From the NCBI GenBank assembly GCA_041177965.1, contig JBEGWF010000132.1, positions 26,678 to 90,677 on the forward strand: DNA of 64,000 nt, read 5' to 3'. Shown here piece after piece: positions 61,298 to 64,000 of the stretch. The notes beneath the pieces are model-generated. The model was not told the origin of the DNA. It saw only the letters and a program-made list of their open reading frames with translations, and ran no database searches. Numbering within the stretch: position 1 is the stretch's first letter; every line of letters begins with the position of its first letter. Source of the DNA: SXXZ01 sp041177965 (GTDB lineage Bacteria > Verrucomicrobiota > Verrucomicrobiia > Limisphaerales > UBA9464). Both the position numbers and the translations under genes were made by a program.

Positions 61298-61719
61298 GGG
61301 CGGGCCAGGAAATCGTCGTCGTCGGGCGTCGCCGCCAGATGGACCCGGCTTCAGACCCCTTCCATGGCTCGGTCGATGGCCGCCCGGTCGCCAAGGTCGC
61401 CGATCCGGGTGAGGGTGTCCGGCCGCCCGGCCGACGCGGCCCGACGATCCGTCCACAAGGACGGTCTCCATGGCGGCCAATGCCCGGCCGCATCGGGCCC
61501 GCCCTGTCCACCCGGGAAACCGGCAGGAGCCCGCCACCGGCCTGGGATGGATCGCGCCCCGGAGACCGATCCCCCGATGCCAACCACGACGTCCATCGGG
61601 GCAGCCGCCGGTTCGTCCCTCGAATCCGACCGTTCGTCGCAGCCGCTTTGCCCGCAGCGCGGGACCCGCGGATGTTCATGCCCGTCGACCGGCCATGCAG
61701 ACCGGCGCCCAAAGCGACC
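61298..61719. other. Intergenic region ahead of the kinase operon
   Basis: About 420 bases with no supported coding frame, between DUF1501 and the small exported protein. It is GC-rich without the codon bias of neighbouring genes. It probably contains the promoter of the small protein, kinase and regulator genes, but no consensus promoter or terminator could be picked out by eye. Confidence 0.5.
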
Positions 61720-62109
61720 ATGAACACCTTCACCTCCACTTCCTCGATCGCCAGCCCGAAACCTTCCCCCGCGAGCCTCCGATGGGAATCCCTCGCCTTC
61801 GGGTTGCTCCTGCTCGGGCTCTGCCTTCCGGTGGCGATCCCGCACGCGTCCGGTGGTGCGGAAGACCCGACCGGGGTGACGGAGATGGAACACCACCCCA
61901 TGGAGACCCGATTGGTCGTTCGTGACGGAGCCGCCGCCGATGGATCGCCGGTGTCGGTGATCGGCATCCTGCCGACCGTCGTCATCTCCGCCGACGGGCC
62001 CGGGACCCCGGATGCCTCGGAGCCGCTGCCCGACGTCGTGACGGCGCTCCCGGCCGTCGAGATCGTGCCGTTGGCGCCCCTCGGGTCGACGACTCCGATC
62101 CGCCCATGA
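61720..62109 (+). CDS. Small exported or membrane-anchored protein upstream of the kinase
   Basis: A 129-residue protein with one hydrophobic segment at about 28-46 (LAFGLLLLGLCLPVAIPHAS) that may be a signal peptide or anchor. The rest is short beta-like strands (METRLVVRDG, VSVIGILPTVVISADG) with a Pro/Ala/Val-rich end; no domain recognised. It starts 142 bases before the LytS-type kinase on the same strand, and such partners are often accessory ligands or regulators; that role is inference. The ATG at 61720 is preferred because the upstream frame lacks codon structure. Confidence 0.5.
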   Translation: MNTFTSTSSIASPKPSPASLRWESLAFGLLLLGLCLPVAIPHASGGAEDPTGVTEMEHHPMETRLVVRDGAAADGSPVSVIGILPTVVISADGPGTPDASEPLPDVVTALPAVEIVPLAPLGSTTPIRP

Positions 62110-62251
62110 GTGCCGGTGGGCTGGGGAACGGCCACGCGGCACCACCCGCCACCACGGTCGATCCTCGACCCGCACTCCCCAAGAACCCCTTGTCGGTGCA
62201 TCCTGTCCCCGAGACCTCCTTCCGATCCGATCGAACCCGGTCCCAGAACCC

Positions 62252-63670
62252 ATGTCGTCCACCTTCGTCTCCAATCGAGAGGCCGCAGCGAAAGGCCCGT
62301 TCCAGGGATTGCTGGAACGAACCCAGCGACTCGCCGTCCGAGGCTTCCATGCCTACGCCTCATGGCTCACGCGACAGAGTTGGTGGCGATTCACACTGTA
62401 TTCGATCCTGCTCCTGATCATCACCGCCATCCTGTCCGAATTGCCGCCGTTCTCCTGGAAGATCGGCTCGTCACCGGCCGCTCAGCCACCGAGGCACCCA
62501 GCCCCGAAGGCAAGCGTCATTCCCGGGACCGGACCGATGGCTCCAACGCCCCCGAATCCGCCGACGCCTTCGACTCCACCCACGGCCGGCCATCCGACCC
62601 CATCCACCAAGGATCCGAATCAGGTCCATATCGCCGTGGGCGACTCGGTACTGACCATCCAGATCGAGGACAAATCAAAGATCGAGTCGCAGGAGGCGAA
62701 GCAGGCCCTGAAGGACGTCGAGGAAGCCCTTGCGGAGATCCAGGCTCAACTGAAAGAGGCGAAGATCCCGCCGGGACTGATCCGCATCGGGACCGACGAG
62801 GACGATGATGATGATGACGACGACGACAAGGAGGCCAAGGAACCCCATATCGAAACGCTCGGTGATCACCTCCCGAACCTGGCCTTGCTGATGATCTTCG
62901 TCTCGATCCCGTTGAAGATCGCCTACCAGGGGCAGCAGCGGGCGCAGGCCGTGGCGGTCCAGGCGGTGCAGACCGCCGAAAACGAGACCCTGCGGCGGCA
63001 GATCATGGAGGCACGGTTGGCCGCAATGCAGGCACAGATCGAGCCGCACTTCCTCTTCAATACCCTCGGGAGCATCGAGCACCTCATCGAGACCGACCCG
63101 CCGCGCGCCGGGCGCATGCAGCGCAGCCTGATCGCCTTCCTGCGCGAGGCGATGCCCACGATCCGGGAGACCCAGGCCAACACCTTCCGCGACCTGGGCC
63201 GCGAACTGGCCATCGTCACGCCCTACCTCGAATTGCTGAAGATGCGCATGGAAGAGCGCCTGCGCGCCGAGATCCGCATCCCCGCCGGGCTCATGTCGGC
63301 GGAATTCCCGCCGATGATGCTCCAGAGCCTCGTGGAGAATGCGATCCGACATGGACTGGAACCCCGCCCCGAGGGTGGATTGATCACCCTCGATGCCGCC
63401 GTGGTGGACGGTCGACTGACCGTCTCGGTCAGCGACACCGGCGTCGGCTTCGGCCACTCGAACCACCCCGGCAGCGGCGTGGGCCTGACCAACATCCGCG
63501 AGCGCCTGAGGCTGCTCTACGGAGACAGGGCCAGCCTGCGGACCGTCTCGCCGGCCTCGGGGGGATCGGTGGTCAGCATCGAGATCCCCTACCGATCGCG
63601 GACCGGACCATCGACGCCGCCTGTCGCCATGCCCACCACGAACCCCGACCATGACAAACCCATCGCCTGA
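62252..63670 (+). CDS. LytS/YehU-type sensor histidine kinase with a poly-aspartate tract
   Basis: A 472-residue kinase. Transmembrane helix 1 is at about 47-62. A periplasmic segment contains a proline-rich stretch (about 78-118), a helical/coiled part (143-170) and a run of nine Asp (residues 184-192, preceded by D182 and E183). Transmembrane helix 2 is at about 203-224. The cytoplasmic part has the His-kinase phosphoacceptor motif QAQIEPHFLFNTLGSIEHLI (His about 266) and the HATPase region SLVENAIRHGL, SDTGVGFG and GVGLTNIRERLRLLYG. The acidic run suggests divalent-cation or polycation sensing; that is inference. The regulator gene overlaps its end by 20 bases. Confidence 0.93.
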   Translation: MSSTFVSNREAAAKGPFQGLLERTQRLAVRGFHAYASWLTRQSWWRFTLYSILLLIITAILSELPPFSWKIGSSPAAQPPRHPAPKASVIPGTGPMAPTPPNPPTPSTPPTAGHPTPSTKDPNQVHIAVGDSVLTIQIEDKSKIESQEAKQALKDVEEALAEIQAQLKEAKIPPGLIRIGTDEDDDDDDDDDKEAKEPHIETLGDHLPNLALLMIFVSIPLKIAYQGQQRAQAVAVQAVQTAENETLRRQIMEARLAAMQAQIEPHFLFNTLGSIEHLIETDPPRAGRMQRSLIAFLREAMPTIRETQANTFRDLGRELAIVTPYLELLKMRMEERLRAEIRIPAGLMSAEFPPMMLQSLVENAIRHGLEPRPEGGLITLDAAVVDGRLTVSVSDTGVGFGHSNHPGSGVGLTNIRERLRLLYGDRASLRTVSPASGGSVVSIEIPYRSRTGPSTPPVAMPTTNPDHDKPIA

Positions 63671-64000
63671 GACGAGCCAGCGCCCCCTCCGCGCCGTGGT
63701 GGCCGACGACGAGCGACTGATGCGCGAACAATTGCGTCACCGCCTGCTGGAGGTGTGCCCTGGCCTGGAGATCGTGGCCGAGGCACGGAATGGCCGCGAG
63801 GCGGTGGCGTTGACCCGCGAGCACGCCCCGGATGTCGTGTTCCTCGACATCCGCATGCCCGGCCTGACCGGCATCGAGGCCGCCCGCGAGATCGCCCAAC
63901 TGCCGACCTATGCGGACGCCGGGGACGCCCATGCCGATTGGCCCGGGTGCGAGATCGTCTTCGTCACCGCGCACGACCAGTACGCCATCGACGCCTTCGA
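63651..64000 (+). CDS. Response regulator (probably LytTR type; 3' end beyond window)
   Basis: The first 116 codons are visible. The receiver domain starts RAVVADDERLMREQLRHRLL, with the phospho-acceptor Asp in VVFLDIRMPGLTGIEAAREI and the Thr region IVFVTAHDQYAIDAF. The ATG at 63651 overlaps the kinase gene's last 20 bases, as is usual for LytS/LytR pairs. The output domain is cut off by the window end; a LytTR DNA-binding domain is expected from the pairing with a LytS-type kinase. Confidence 0.9.
   Translation, partial: MTNPSPETSQRPLRAVVADDERLMREQLRHRLLEVCPGLEIVAEARNGREAVALTREHAPDVVFLDIRMPGLTGIEAAREIAQLPTYADAGDAHADWPGCEIVFVTAHDQYAIDAF

Overview
The window is a GC-rich, densely packed chromosomal segment from a member of the Verrucomicrobiota, probably the Limisphaerales/Pedosphaera side of the phylum. 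That placement is inferred from gene content: a PEP-CTERM protein, a DUF1559-type prepilin-like protein, DUF1549/DUF1553 and DUF1501 proteins typical of the Planctomycetota-Verrucomicrobiota group, and a 51-residue basic protein of the kind known from Chlamydiae and Verrucomicrobia. No phage, transposase, integrase or CRISPR array was seen, so this looks like ordinary chromosome with lineage-specific additions.

Layout. 1-2.7 kb: flagellar rod/MS-ring genes flgB-flgC-fliE-fliF (minus strand, fliF cut by the window edge). 3-8 kb: a polyprenyl-phosphate sugar-phosphate transferase, a GT4 glycosyltransferase and a large membrane/TPR protein. 8-11.3 kb: HU, then an overlapping plus-strand trio (N-carbamoylputrescine amidase-like, SDR, ROK-family protein). 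11.5-15.7 kb: two exported proteins, folD, an SH3 protein, an rRNA pseudouridine synthase and a small basic protein. 15.9-20.5 kb: YheT-like hydrolase, PQQ-type beta-propeller, a MEKHLA/CoA-binding fusion and an exported lactonase. 20.5-25.7 kb: mannose-1-phosphate guanylyltransferase, FAD oxidoreductase, tRNA-Arg, xylulokinase. 25.7-28.7 kb: SppA and an ECF sigma/membrane protein/periplasmic sensor group with an excellent sigma-54 promoter match upstream. 29-40.6 kb: SDR, HrpB helicase, TMEM14 protein, Zn-dehydrogenase, tRNA-Ala, a 119-bp tandem repeat, TIM-barrel protein, a second tiny basic protein, an M23 peptidase, dus, gpsA, plsY and tRNA-Tyr. 40.8-53.4 kb: PfkB kinase, ParB, SGNH hydrolase, purE, galM, gltX, SPFH-excisionase protein, prepilin-like protein, a membrane protein carrying a ParB-like N-terminus, hydroxyproline epimerase, cinA and a TPR protein. 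53.4-61.3 kb: two DUF1549/DUF1553 proteins, a serine beta-lactamase-like hydrolase and DUF1501. 61.7-64 kb: a small exported protein, a LytS-type histidine kinase with a poly-aspartate tract, and a response regulator cut by the window end.

Several units are held together by 4-base ATGA/GTGA overlaps that imply translational coupling (GT/wecA, SDR/ROK, rsuA-like/SH3, anti-sigma-like/sensor, exported protein/M23, plsY/gpsA). The most unusual items are: (i) the membrane protein at 49735-50436, which starts almost exactly like the ParB at 42089-43072 but has no ParB domain, suggesting a membrane-tethered ParA partner; (ii) an ECF sigma operon apparently placed under sigma-54; (iii) the poly-Asp histidine kinase with its small exported neighbour. 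Most starts were moved downstream from the longest open frame to the point where family homology, a signal peptide or a ribosome-binding site begins.
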